Below, in pieces: positions 9,569 through 18,381 of a stretch of 64,000 nucleotides of DNA (positions are counted from its first letter, which is position 1; each line of letters starts with the position of its first letter). The notes beneath the pieces were generated by a model. It was not told the DNA's origin, made no database searches, and saw nothing but the letters and a program-made list of their open reading frames with translations. Both the position numbers and the translations under genes were made by a program. Source of the stretch: Nostoc linckia z4 (GTDB taxonomy: Bacteria; Cyanobacteriota; Cyanobacteriia; Cyanobacteriales; Nostocaceae); contig NZ_LAHA01000040.1 in assembly GCF_002608075.1 (NCBI RefSeq), positions 1-64,000 on the forward strand, read 5' to 3'.

Positions 9569-9928
9569 TCAAACAAACTCAACATACTCAATAATTGTTC
9601 CATCAGGATGCATAGCTCGCATATTAACTCCAGTGGGGACTTTGTTTGGTTCGGTGAGAATTATTGCACCTTGCTGAGTCAGTGCTTCTCGAAAATCATT
9701 GAGTGAGTCAACGAGAAATGTTGCATGTGTACTTTTGAATGGAGAGAGTGCTTCAGGTGAACCGGCAATTAAAAGAATAGAACCAACGCCAGCCAGTTCC
9801 AACTCGGTTTCGGAATATTGAAACCACAACCAACATTTTTCTGTAAACAGGTTTTCATAGAAAGCGATCGCCTCATCCAAGTCTATGGGACTAAGATACA
9901 CTCTAGTTAATACTTTAAGAATTTGCAT
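9569..9928 (-). CDS. VOC-family (glyoxalase-like) protein
   Basis: Small soluble protein of 119 residues with the vicinal oxygen chelate fold. It starts with a beta strand and helix typical of the fold (VYLSPIDLDEAIAFYENLF), has a central FKSTHATFLVDSLNDF with the His/Thr metal-ligand position, and ends with MHPDGTIIEYVEF, where the final Glu is the usual metal ligand. One domain of standard length, probably acting as a dimer. The family includes glyoxalases, dioxygenases and resistance proteins, so the substrate is open. It is isolated between two repeat regions and divergent from nothing obvious. Confidence 0.8.
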   Translation of the reverse strand: MQILKVLTRVYLSPIDLDEAIAFYENLFTEKCWLWFQYSETELELAGVGSILLIAGSPEALSPFKSTHATFLVDSLNDFREALTQQGAIILTEPNKVPTGVNMRAMHPDGTIIEYVEFV

Positions 9929-10737
9929 TGCAACCTGTCTATTAGGTAGCTATTGTATTCGAGCGTGCTAGCAAATTCGGGTCTTGACCACCCAAAGGAC
10001 TACTTTGGAAACACCCCAACGCAGCGGCCGCTTTTGAGTACTGAATTGTTACTTTCAAAACAAATCTTCAACTCTATGTTCGCCTACTTCAAGATTAGGT
10101 TACTCGCCATCGCTCAAAATTCATTTCATTTCTACACCTTTAGTCCTGTCTCAGTCATCTGTATGGTTATTACCAATATATATACATGATTGAGTATCAG
10201 TACCTAATTTCGGCAGCGTGTAATAAGTAGTTGTACAAGATTAGATACATTATTTTCTTTGGCTCAAAATTATGTGTTGCAGTCACAATTGAATAGCCGA
10301 TTATACTTGATTTTTGCCAAGCTAAGTTATTGGTTTTTAATGTTCCTTCTTCCCTATTACCTATTTAGGTAACTCCAAAAAATAAATTATTCCGCTTGGG
10401 GTTGTTGACTGTTAACCGTTGACTGCTGACTGTCAACGGTCAACAGTTAGGGACTTGCAATTAAAAAATATGGCTATGGTACTTAGAGACTTACAAGTAA
10501 AAAATATTTCATAGAACACTGTTCACCATTGACTGTGAACCGTCAACAGTCAACAGTCAACATTTTAACCAAATTATTTTTTGGAGTTCCCTTGCTGATT
10601 TTGCCACGTCATTGAGAAAAACATGAGTCTGCTTGTATCAAGGTAAGTCTTCGCCCCATTGGCCGATACTTGAAACATAAAACTTAAAATATGTTTATTA
10701 TCTTTTAAAATCATTTGCAGAGATTTAGGTACCAAAC
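9929..10737. other. Intergenic region with tandem MITE copies
   Basis: An 809-bp gap. The left half (9929-10360) shows no gene or repeat I can support. 10366-10594 carries two head-to-head repeat copies. The remaining 140 bp before the fasciclin gene should contain its promoter. Confidence 0.6.
10366..10594. repeat. Two joined copies of the GGGACTTCCAAGTAAAAAA / GTCAACAG element
   Basis: Left end TAGGTAACTCCAAAAAATAA and right end ATTTTTTGGAGTTCCC, with two blocks of TTGACTGTCAACGG-type heptads separated by two internal ends near 10452 and 10485. This looks like two elements of the window's commonest repeat family inserted side by side or recombined. Confidence 0.75.
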
Positions 10738-11139
10738 ATGGCTGATATTGTTGATATTGCTGTTAATGCTGAGTCTTTTAAGACACTAGTGGCGGCTGTA
10801 CAAGCTGCTGGTTTAGTAGAAACATTAAAAAGTCCTGGGCCTTTCACCGTCTTTGCTCCCAATGACGATGCTTTTGCCAAATTACCACCAGGAACCATTC
10901 AAACTTTGTTACAAAACATTCCCCAGCTAACCCGGATTCTCAAATATCATGTCGTTTCGGGAAAACTCTTGGAGACAGATTTGGCACAACTCGGTACTGT
11001 GAATTCTGTAGAAGGTTCACCAATTAAAATTAATTCTTCAGATGGCTTTGAAGTTAAAAATGCCACAGTTTTAGCAGCAAATATCGAAGCTGATAATGGT
11101 GTAATTCACGTGATCGATACGGTGATTTTGCCCGGTTAA
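10738..11139 (+). CDS. Fasciclin (FAS1) domain protein
   Basis: A 133-residue protein consisting of a single FAS1 domain. The H1 motif is visible as GPFTVFAPNDDAFAKLP and the H2/YH region as LKYHVVSGKL, with the C-terminal VIHVIDTVILPG. There is no signal peptide, which is usual for the short cyanobacterial FAS1 proteins. FAS1 domains mediate adhesion or carbohydrate/protein binding in other organisms; the role of the single-domain cyanobacterial form is unknown. The start ATG at 10738 gives the standard domain length. It stands alone, with repeats on both sides. Confidence 0.9.
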   Translation: MADIVDIAVNAESFKTLVAAVQAAGLVETLKSPGPFTVFAPNDDAFAKLPPGTIQTLLQNIPQLTRILKYHVVSGKLLETDLAQLGTVNSVEGSPIKINSSDGFEVKNATVLAANIEADNGVIHVIDTVILPG

Positions 11140-11488
11140 TTCAGCTAAGGTGGGCGATTGAATCGCTGTGGTCTGTTGACTGCTGACCGTTGACTCTCAA
11201 CGGTTAACATTCAACAGCCCACCCCAGTATTTATGTAATTTATACGTGCATTAGCTGATTATTTTGGATTTGAGACAAGGGAATTTCAGCAATCTATTTG
11301 GTATAAATTATGCAAAATTTTTTATATTCATTAGTATTAATTATTATAACTATAAGAACTTAATTGAATTATTTAAATAATGTTAAATTTGTCCTTTTCA
11401 TACTCTCGATATATGCTAAGGTTAATTGCATTATTTAGAAATAAGTTACATTAAATTATAAGTTTCTAACATTATCCCCAGGATCTTG
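11140..11488. other. Intergenic, AT-rich
   Basis: About 350 bp. A TTGACTGCTGACCGTTGA heptad block lies at 11171-11215. The rest is AT-rich and probably promoter DNA for the 11489 gene. No other structure is seen. Confidence 0.5.
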
Positions 11489-11842
11489 ATGTTCGATTTT
11501 AACGCCTTAGCTGAATTCTCTCGCGCCAACTGCGTGACTATTTGCGCCTTTCTTGTACCAGCAAATTTGCTGATGACAATTTTAACTATGGTTTTAACAG
11601 GACTACGTCGGCCATCACATCAAATTTGGCAGTCAGCGGCAATTGCCAGTTTTTTCGCTTCCGTGATGATTTTGCACGTCTACTCTTGGTTTATGATTGG
11701 CGTGGTGATGGCTCCTACATATATCTTGATGTCTTTAGCGATCGCCTGTTTGCTAACTAATTCAGCAGCAATTATTGTTCACAGACGCTACGGTAGTAAC
11801 CCTAGTCCTGTACTTTTAACCTCTAATCCACATAATGGGTAA
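11489..11842 (+). CDS. Small membrane protein, unknown function
   Basis: Predicted integral membrane protein of 117 residues with about three hydrophobic segments (around residues 15-38, 48-68 and 70-92), a short cytosolic-type basic stretch HRRYGSN and a polar tail. I do not recognise a named domain. The frame can start at TTG 11486, but AGGA at 11480-11483 is well placed for the ATG at 11489. Its own promoter region and the lack of co-directional close neighbours suggest a single-gene unit. A member of a cyanobacteria-specific family seems likely but cannot be shown here. Confidence 0.65.
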   Translation: MFDFNALAEFSRANCVTICAFLVPANLLMTILTMVLTGLRRPSHQIWQSAAIASFFASVMILHVYSWFMIGVVMAPTYILMSLAIACLLTNSAAIIVHRRYGSNPSPVLLTSNPHNG

Positions 11843-11959
11843 ATTACAGAAATTTTCAGTCGGGATTTAAACTCCTGCTGAAAATCTGCTATTTTTAGAC
11901 GAAGTAGCCTTAAATCCTTGAATATCGATTAAAGCAACAAGTCTAATGACCAATGACCG

Positions 11960-12376
11960 ATGACTAAACCAATTGTTTGGGTACATGGAGACTGCCTCAG
12001 TCCATATAATCCCGCACTACAAGAATACCCTGGCACTCCTGCTATTTGGGTTTGGGACGAAGCTTTGATTGAGGAATGGCAACTGAGTCTCAAACGCTTG
12101 ACCTTTATTTACGAATGTTTGCTAGAGTTACCTGTTGTCATTCGTCGTGGTGATGTGGTAAAAGAAATTTTTGCTTTTGCTCAAGAACAAAAAGCAGATT
12201 TAGTGGTGACAGTAGATAGTCCGAGTCCCAAGTTTGATGATATCTGCAATCAAATTGAGCGTTCCCTCAAATTGGAAGTTTTAGAGGTGGAACCGTTTTT
12301 TGATTATGATGGCTATATTGATTTGAAACGGTTTTCGCGTTATTGGAAAGTGGCTCAAAATTATGTTTTTGAGTAG
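11960..12376 (+). CDS. Stand-alone photolyase-like alpha/beta domain protein
   Basis: Soluble protein of 138 residues. It resembles the N-terminal Rossmann-like domain of photolyases and cryptochromes: IVWVHGDCLSPYNPAL parallels the photolyase IVWFRRDLRLSDNPAL region, followed by AIWVWDEALI, RLTFIYECLLEL and VVIRRGDVVKEI. The FAD-binding helical domain is absent and the gene ends normally, so this is a short form and not an obvious truncation. Without the FAD domain it cannot repair DNA by itself. A role as an antenna-pigment or nucleotide-binding partner is conceivable but not shown. Family assignment is by pattern only. Confidence 0.6.
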   Translation: MTKPIVWVHGDCLSPYNPALQEYPGTPAIWVWDEALIEEWQLSLKRLTFIYECLLELPVVIRRGDVVKEIFAFAQEQKADLVVTVDSPSPKFDDICNQIERSLKLEVLEVEPFFDYDGYIDLKRFSRYWKVAQNYVFE

Positions 12377-12399
12377 GTGGATTGTAGAATGACCTCTTG

Positions 12400-12426
12400 C
12401 ACAAGAGTGCTTTTTGCACTCTTGTG
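12400..12426. terminator. Hairpin after photolyase-like gene
   Basis: An 11-bp perfect stem (CACAAGAGTGC / GCACTCTTGTG) with a T5 loop, 24 bp after the stop codon. No T-run follows, and a related sequence occurs near 48340, so it may be a repeat that also acts as a terminator. Confidence 0.5.
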
Positions 12427-12580
12427 GGAAAAGGGAAAAGGTGAGCCAGCGCGGTCTTGGGGGTTTCCCCCATGAGCGACTGGCGAACCCCGAAGGGGTT
12501 AATGGTTCGACAAGCTCACCAACCGGGGAAAGGGAAAATACCAAACATGCACCTCCTTTTCCTGACTTTTGCAAAAACAC

Positions 12581-12762
12581 GACTTACGCACAATAACAAA
12601 AAACGTAGACGCGGAGCGGCTTGCCGCAGGTTACCGCCAAGGACGCAAAGAACACATTCGCCGTTCGCGTAGCGTCTCGTTCGCTCTTAGCGTCTCGTAG
12701 AGAAGAGAAGGCGTTCTCGAAGGGTAGAAATAAGAGTTTTAGAGAGTTTTTGCGTAAGTCCT
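12581..12762. repeat. MITE-like element with GACTTACGCA ends
   Basis: Inverted ends GACTTACGCA at 12581 and TGCGTAAGTC at 12751. The interior includes the common cyanobacterial GCGTAGCGTCTCG-type palindromic repeats. Same family as 12811-12901 and 57417-57586. Confidence 0.75.
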
Positions 12763-12810
12763 AAAAAAGTCTGCTGTACAGTGACTTTTGATTTGTCACC
12801 GTACAAACTC

Positions 12811-12901
12811 AGGACTTACGCAAAAATTACCAAAAAACTTGATTTAACGAACCGCCAAGACGCCAAGAACGCCAAGAGTTCGTAGAGTGTGCGTAAGTCC
12901 T
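12811..12901. repeat. MITE-like element with AGGACTTACGCA ends
   Basis: A 91-bp copy with 12-bp terminal inverted repeats: AGGACTTACGCA at the left and TGCGTAAGTCCT at the right (12890-12901). The interior has GCCAAGA-type repeats. It abuts the stop codon of the 12910-14472 gene. Confidence 0.8.
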
Positions 12902-12909
12902 AAAACTAA

Positions 12910-14472
12910 TCAGCCAACTCCCACTAAAGGCTGGGTGATTTCAACTTTTTGCCGTGGTGCTTGCCCGGTTAACAATTCCACTACATCCATCCCATTACCA
13001 ATTACACCAGGTACACTGGGATACCCAGCACTCGCCCCTACTAAAAACAAGTTTGGTAATTCCGTTACATATCCCAAACGATTTAAACCAACTTGTTTGG
13101 GGATTAATTTTGCACCATAAATATTACCCTGGGGTTGTCCGAGATAAAATTCGCTGGTGGTGGGTGTACCGTAAACTTTCATTCGGGCGTAGTTGTCCAC
13201 ATCTGGAATCAAGTCTCGCACACTTGTCATCATCTGCTGATAAACTTCCCGTTTTCTGGCTTTATAGGCTTTTGGGTCGGTTTTATGCAGATATTCAAAC
13301 GGTTGGTATGAACAAACAGTAGCAATCTCTAAAACGTGATGTCCTTGTGGTGCTATGCCTAGTTCGCTGGATTTCATCGTCGGACACGAAAGGAAAATCC
13401 ACGGATGACTGAGATCTCCCTGCAATTGTTGTTGATATTCTTGGTTGAGGTTGCCTGTAGGATAATACCAAATATTCCAATTACCAATGCCGTAGCGTTG
13501 AGGATCGAATTGGCTATCTAAACCCAAGTAAATATTAAAGGCACTAGCTGAGTATTCGTAACGACTAAGGCGTTGTCGTTCTTTATAACTCAACGCTTCT
13601 GCATCGTGCATCAACTCTACTGTTAATTTGGGGTCTAGGTCGCTGATATAAGCTTTACTGGCACGATAGATAATGCCATCGGCAAGTACGCTATGAACGC
13701 TACCGTTGCTAACTTGAATATGGTTAACTGAGCTTGAGTACTTGATGACACCTCCACCTGTGGTAATGACATCTGCAATGGTGTCAACAAAATGTTTAAA
13801 GTGATGTTTGGGATAATAAGCGCCTTGTGAGTAGTCCCAAACTAGGGAAGTGTGGGTGAGTAGGGCAATTTCTTGGGGTGGTAGTGCATAGTCGCCACTT
13901 TGCCCAGCCAAAACAGCTTGCAGTTTGGGGGATAATCCTACATGGTTATATAAATCTTGTAGTGTCCAATTGCGCTTCCAAAATAAATTAAGATATTTCG
14001 GTAACTTCAACCAATCAGAGAATTTGCGATTAAACCAGCGTACTTCCTGCACCAAGTTGCGAATTTCTTGGTGGAGTTGTTGAATTTCATTGCAATAATT
14101 GTTAATTGCTTTAGCTTCTTCAGGAAATGTGGAAAGTAAACGCGATCGCAAATTTTCCCATCCCAAAGGAATTTTAAAATCCACCTCTGGTGTAATGACT
14201 CGATCGATGCAGTCAGGATCGAGACTATTAAAAGGTATATCTCGTCCAATATAGTCAAGAAATTGCCCTATGGTCTCACCAGAACCACATTGAGAAATAT
14301 AATGAACATCAGCACAAAAGCTGTATTCTCCATAATCAAAGGTGTGGCAACATCCACCTGGTAAATAATGTTGTTCTAAAACTACTACTCGATAGCCTTG
14401 TCTGGTTAAACAAGCTGCGGCCGAAAGTCCACCTAGTCCGGCTCCTAAAATCACGTAATCGAAGATTTCCAT
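12910..14472 (-). CDS. FAD-dependent oxidoreductase, CrtI/CrtH/RetSat-like
   Basis: A 520-residue flavoprotein of the phytoene desaturase/carotenoid isomerase superfamily. The N-terminal dinucleotide fold is DYVILGAGLGGLSAAACLTR followed by VVLEQHYLPGGCCHTF, and the C-terminal FAD motif is NLFLVGASAGYPSVPGVIGNG. The middle region (WIFLSCPTMKS, YYPKHHFKHFVDTIADVI) resembles retinol saturase and CrtH-type proteins more than the classic three- or four-step desaturases. Likely acts on a carotenoid or other isoprenoid at a membrane. No other carotenoid gene is adjacent, so the substrate is open. The ATG at 14472 places the Rossmann motif at residue 5, as expected. Confidence 0.8.
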   Translation of the reverse strand: MEIFDYVILGAGLGGLSAAACLTRQGYRVVVLEQHYLPGGCCHTFDYGEYSFCADVHYISQCGSGETIGQFLDYIGRDIPFNSLDPDCIDRVITPEVDFKIPLGWENLRSRLLSTFPEEAKAINNYCNEIQQLHQEIRNLVQEVRWFNRKFSDWLKLPKYLNLFWKRNWTLQDLYNHVGLSPKLQAVLAGQSGDYALPPQEIALLTHTSLVWDYSQGAYYPKHHFKHFVDTIADVITTGGGVIKYSSSVNHIQVSNGSVHSVLADGIIYRASKAYISDLDPKLTVELMHDAEALSYKERQRLSRYEYSASAFNIYLGLDSQFDPQRYGIGNWNIWYYPTGNLNQEYQQQLQGDLSHPWIFLSCPTMKSSELGIAPQGHHVLEIATVCSYQPFEYLHKTDPKAYKARKREVYQQMMTSVRDLIPDVDNYARMKVYGTPTTSEFYLGQPQGNIYGAKLIPKQVGLNRLGYVTELPNLFLVGASAGYPSVPGVIGNGMDVVELLTGQAPRQKVEITQPLVGVG

Positions 14473-15186
14473 CTCAGCCTCCTGTGGTAATCTGGCAATA
14501 TTGATTTATCTTGATTTCGGCGTTATGGTTTTTGAGCGCTGTTTTTGACTTGTCAGAATGGCAAAATCTCACTATTTTTTCATCTAGCTTTGCTGTTTTC
14601 ACTCAATGAAAATTAGGTGTAATCACCATTCAGTAGAAGGTGTAAGGATTTTTATCGATGATAGTGCTAAGGGACTTCCAAGTAAAAAAATATTCCATAG
14701 AAGATTGTTCGCTGTTGACGGTTGACTGTTAACTGTGAACCGTCAACAATCAAGAGTCAAGGCATTAGCTGGAATAATTTATTTTTTGGAGTTTCCTAAT
14801 TACATCATCACCAAATGTTTTGATATTTAGCTATGGTACTTTTGACCCAACAACCTCATATCAATTCAAAATTCATACATACCCTACGGGAAGCTAAAGC
14901 AACAAAATTCACCCATGAAAAAAGCTAGATATCATAAGGGCTTGGGAGTATTTTCCAATTACTATCATTCAGCTTTAGATGTCCTCAAGTATGTTGAAAC
15001 TAGCCGCATATTTTTGCTGCAAATCTTTGGGAAAACTTGCAAATACATAGGCGGCGATAATTTAATAATCTAAGCTTTTTTATTCACCCTCTATGTATTC
15101 AGATTATCTAAGCTGGCAAGAATTGTTTGACAATGTTTGCTTTTCTTTATAAAAACTGTCTCTTAGAGACGCTACGCGTAGCTTGC
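14473..15186. other. Intergenic region with one MITE-like copy
   Basis: A 714-bp gap. It contains the element at 14668-14799, a long AT-rich segment with no open frame of interest, and the common GAGACGCTACGCGTAGC palindromic repeat at about 15165-15185, just downstream of the 15187-18153 gene. Confidence 0.6.
14668..14799. repeat. GGGACTTCCAAGTAAAAAA / GTCAACAG element
   Basis: About 130 bp. Left end TAAGGGACTTCCAAG, right end TTTTTTGGAGTTTCCTAA, central TTGACGGTTGACTG-type heptads. One of at least seven copies in the window. Confidence 0.8.
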
Positions 15187-18153
15187 TTAAGAGCAGGGGT
15201 AAGCTGAGAGCGAGTCATACACAATAGCCAACTGAATTCTGACTCCTGAATTCTGAATTCTGTTTGATAAAAAATCTCTCGCCAACTGTTCTATGGTGGT
15301 GCTTTCACAATCAGCAAAAAGATGCAAACCCAATACTACACGCGCCGTATTCTGCATCTTTTGAATACCTGTCCAAGGTCGCACAAACACACCGAGTTGC
15401 TCAAGCTGAATAATTAAACCAATGATGTAACCTTCTAAAATACCCCAGCATTTTTCTAGCTCGTGATTATCTTGATTACTCACATTTAATATCAAGAATA
15501 TTTCTGATTCTTGGTGTAACTCGATTGGCTCAAATAAAGCTGTCCACTTTTCTTGTCCAGCTAAAATTTGTTGAGTTAGTGTTGCACCTCTGGCAAATTC
15601 ACGCTGGAGTATCTGTGCAGTAGAACGGGTGACATTACGAGCAGTATTCTGACATGGTTTTATTGATGTGACTATAGGTAGCCAATCTCGTGGTGATTGT
15701 ACCTGATATTGTCTACCTACATCGGTAAGAGCAATCACCTGTTGCCAATCATGATGATGCAAAATTTGGAAAAAATTAGCCAGTAATTTCTCTATACTCG
15801 TTTCTGATTTTTTGTCAAATGTACAACAAAAAGCGCAGAGTAATGCCCAGGAAAAACCACCCAAAAACCCCCAAGTATTGCTGTAAATATCTCTGGCTTT
15901 AGCCCAGGCGCGTACTGTTTGCAATAGCTGGCGGTAGGTGTCTAGCGATACATATTGACAAACTACCTCTGTAATTACATCTGCTTCCCAACAACCGACA
16001 ATAGCTTTTAAGCTAATTGGGTCAAGGTTTTGCGGAGTTTTCCTCGCCAATTGGTAGTTTTCTATCCTTGCGTAAAGTAAATCTAAGGATATTCCTTCTA
16101 ATTGCAGGCGCAGTACTGGTACTTGTGCATTTAATATTAGTTGAGTGCGGCACAATCCTTGTAACTGTTGTTGGACGCTAGCCAAAAACGTTTCCCCAGA
16201 TACATAAGTTGGAATCACACACACAACATCCAAATCGCTTGCGAGACTTTGCACCCCAAGGCGCGCCGAACCCAATAATTCTAATGATGGTTGAAAACCC
16301 AAACATTCTGCACAAGCTTGAGTCACCACTTCTAACACTGTGTCACGCTGTAATTGCTGTGCTGGAGTTAGTGGGGGTTCCAGTTGTTTAACCAACTCCC
16401 CTAATTCACTTCCCCCTTGTCCCAAATACACAATATGTTTCACCGCAAAAGGCTCATCACCCCGACGGCTAATTAAAGCGATAGAGTCAACTGTAAAACT
16501 AACTGGATACCATTGCGGTAACTCAGTAAAAGCTGCTTCCTCACTGGGGAATTGTCCGACGCTGAGGTGGGGTGTAAAACCTGCTTTTGTTTTGCTACTT
16601 TGTTCGTTACATTGGGGAAACAGATTTTCCAGTACCGCCTGTAATTCATGCAATGCGTTTTCTGGCTGGACAACAGGACGCAACCAAGCTGTGGAACTTT
16701 TGCGGTGTGTAAATGTTTGGAAGTCGGCTAAGGTAATTTGAAATGGTTGTAGTTGAGCAAGTGCAGGGGCAATTATTTCCACCGCTTCAGCAAAATAAGA
16801 TTCCGGTAGAAAGCCGTAGAGTAAATTAATGTGAGCCATCCAACGCTCAACTCTGGCATCATAACGCTGACGGATGGTTTGGATAGCAGGTAAAACATTG
16901 TCTGGCGGAATTACAACTACAGCACTTTGATAAACTGGACGGACTGTACTAAGTGCGGAAGCTGGAAAAGACTTGGCAAATTTAAGAACTGCACGAACAC
17001 CAAAATGATCGGATGGATAAATTTTGCCTTCTGTACCTGCTAGCGGTTCACAAGCAAACAAGTGAATTGACTGGGCTTGCCAATCATGGTTTGGACTTCG
17101 CAGTAAAATGCGATCGAGCCTGACTGGTATTCCCTTTAAACTCATCAACGCCGCTAGGGTGTTGCGTTGCGGGTCAAATGTATAACCTGCTGCATGGGGA
17201 TGTAATTGTTGCCAGATATCGATATATCCAGCACCCATTAATATCTGTTCTTGTTCGTTACCTCGCGTGTTGAAGTCACCAGCTATCAAGCTATTTCCTG
17301 GTAACTTTTGCAGATATCCAATTATGGTAGCTAGTTGCTGCTGGCGTTTTTCTAGGGCATTTTGGGCGTAATCGCTGGTTAGATGCACCACTGCAATGTG
17401 CAATAATCGACCGTTAATTTCACAACTCCCCACCAATACCCGCTTGTGTCCAGAAAATTGATGCTCAACGAGTGTAAAAGGGAGACGCGACAATAATAAA
17501 TTACCGTAAGGTCGCACTGTTGCGGCTGTGCTAGATTCGGATATGTAATAATTGCGTACCCAATTTTGTGATAAAAGCAACTCTAATAAAATTGGTGTTG
17601 CTTCTTGGATGGCGATAATATCGGCGTTACATTCACGTAACTGCTCAATAATTGCTGGTAATCTTTTTTCAGTGGCGATTTTCTCCTTTTCGTAACGGTC
17701 ACAAAGCACGTTAAAAGTAGCGATCGCCAAAGTTTCTAAATTGACGGCTGCGGCTTTTTGTGTATCTACTTGCCAACCTTGGATATCGTATTTATAAACA
17801 GGTCGCGGAGTAAATATCGCTGTGCTATCTAATATAGTGACAACTTTCTCCCCTAGATTTTCTCTAGTCTCGCTTTTCCACGCCGCAGCAGGTAACTCTC
17901 CAGAGGAAATTAAATCTAAATGCTGTTCCCGATCCCAAACAACCACATCTCCACAACGGATATAGCGGATGCGATGCCAAGGAATATCACCATCTGTCAC
18001 CCATTGTGCTAACGGTTTTTCTCTAATTCCTGTAGATGAAAGACGTTCTTGAAAACCAACAACAAAAGCACTGCTATCAAGACGCACATCCCAGATAATG
18101 CGATGGTAAACCTCGCGACTGGTTGCCATTTTTTTCTTTTGAGATTTTGACAT
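15187..18153 (-). CDS. Four-module RNA repair-type protein: MJ1316 - EEP - 2H - poly(A) polymerase-like
   Basis: A 988-residue fusion with four enzyme-like modules. Residues about 10-95: MJ1316/DUF504 domain (VYHRIIWDVRLD, IPWHRIRYIRCGDVVVWDR), thought to recognise cyclic-phosphate RNA ends. About 140-395: endonuclease/exonuclease/phosphatase domain with the catalytic set ATFNVLC, IIAIQEAT, GDFNTRG and SDHFGVR. About 410-590: 2H (LigT-like) phosphoesterase with HINLLYGF and HLSVGQF. About 600-980: nucleotidyltransferase/PAP-like region with LLGSARLGVQSLASDLDVV, a third Asp in ISLDLLYAR, and WGFLGGFSWALL. All active-site residues I can check are present, except that the first 2H motif is HIN and not HxT/S. 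Such domains are associated with RNA end healing and tailing, so RNA repair or tRNA-like end processing in the cytoplasm is the best inference. ATG 18153 has AAGGGAAG upstream. The only close co-directional neighbour is the ATP-grasp gene 229 bp upstream. Confidence 0.85.
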   Translation of the reverse strand: MSKSQKKKMATSREVYHRIIWDVRLDSSAFVVGFQERLSSTGIREKPLAQWVTDGDIPWHRIRYIRCGDVVVWDREQHLDLISSGELPAAAWKSETRENLGEKVVTILDSTAIFTPRPVYKYDIQGWQVDTQKAAAVNLETLAIATFNVLCDRYEKEKIATEKRLPAIIEQLRECNADIIAIQEATPILLELLLSQNWVRNYYISESSTAATVRPYGNLLLSRLPFTLVEHQFSGHKRVLVGSCEINGRLLHIAVVHLTSDYAQNALEKRQQQLATIIGYLQKLPGNSLIAGDFNTRGNEQEQILMGAGYIDIWQQLHPHAAGYTFDPQRNTLAALMSLKGIPVRLDRILLRSPNHDWQAQSIHLFACEPLAGTEGKIYPSDHFGVRAVLKFAKSFPASALSTVRPVYQSAVVVIPPDNVLPAIQTIRQRYDARVERWMAHINLLYGFLPESYFAEAVEIIAPALAQLQPFQITLADFQTFTHRKSSTAWLRPVVQPENALHELQAVLENLFPQCNEQSSKTKAGFTPHLSVGQFPSEEAAFTELPQWYPVSFTVDSIALISRRGDEPFAVKHIVYLGQGGSELGELVKQLEPPLTPAQQLQRDTVLEVVTQACAECLGFQPSLELLGSARLGVQSLASDLDVVCVIPTYVSGETFLASVQQQLQGLCRTQLILNAQVPVLRLQLEGISLDLLYARIENYQLARKTPQNLDPISLKAIVGCWEADVITEVVCQYVSLDTYRQLLQTVRAWAKARDIYSNTWGFLGGFSWALLCAFCCTFDKKSETSIEKLLANFFQILHHHDWQQVIALTDVGRQYQVQSPRDWLPIVTSIKPCQNTARNVTRSTAQILQREFARGATLTQQILAGQEKWTALFEPIELHQESEIFLILNVSNQDNHELEKCWGILEGYIIGLIIQLEQLGVFVRPWTGIQKMQNTARVVLGLHLFADCESTTIEQLARDFLSNRIQNSGVRIQLAIVYDSLSAYPCS

Positions 18154-18381
18154 CTTCCCTTTTTTCTGTAATCAAATAATTTCGCGACGAAATCAAACGA
18201 ATAAGCAAGTCAATATTCGCCACTTGAACCGAATTTGATTGAGACGAGGGATTACATAATGCTTTTACCGTAGTTTTCAAATTTGTATTATTTATAATAC
18301 ATTATATTTCATAAGCTGGAGCAATACCAAAATAACCAGAAGACTGTTAACTGTGAACTGTCAACAGTCAACACTCAACAG
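18154..18381. other. Gap with short STRR block
   Basis: Intergenic, 228 bp, with a CTGTTAACTGTGAACTGTCAA heptad-type block cut to its core at about 18340-18385. It probably contains the promoter for the RNA repair-type gene, unless the ATP-grasp gene reads through. Confidence 0.5.

Larger units (their letters stand above)
12377..12909. other. Repeat-filled gap between convergent genes
   Basis: Contains the hairpin at 12400-12426, a GGTTCGACAAGCTCACCAA repeat near 12503 that recurs at about 37210 and 57300, and two elements with GACTTACGCA ends (12581-12762 and 12811-12901). The short stretch between them, 12770-12810, has a GTACAGTGAC / GTCACCGTAC inverted repeat. Confidence 0.7.

Noticed and set aside
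9953..10189. Small open frame of 78 codons
   Set aside because: No domain, poor codon pattern and no ribosome binding site; probably chance in promoter DNA.
12414..12672. Overlapping small open frames
   Set aside because: They lie in STRR and MITE DNA and translate repeat sequence.
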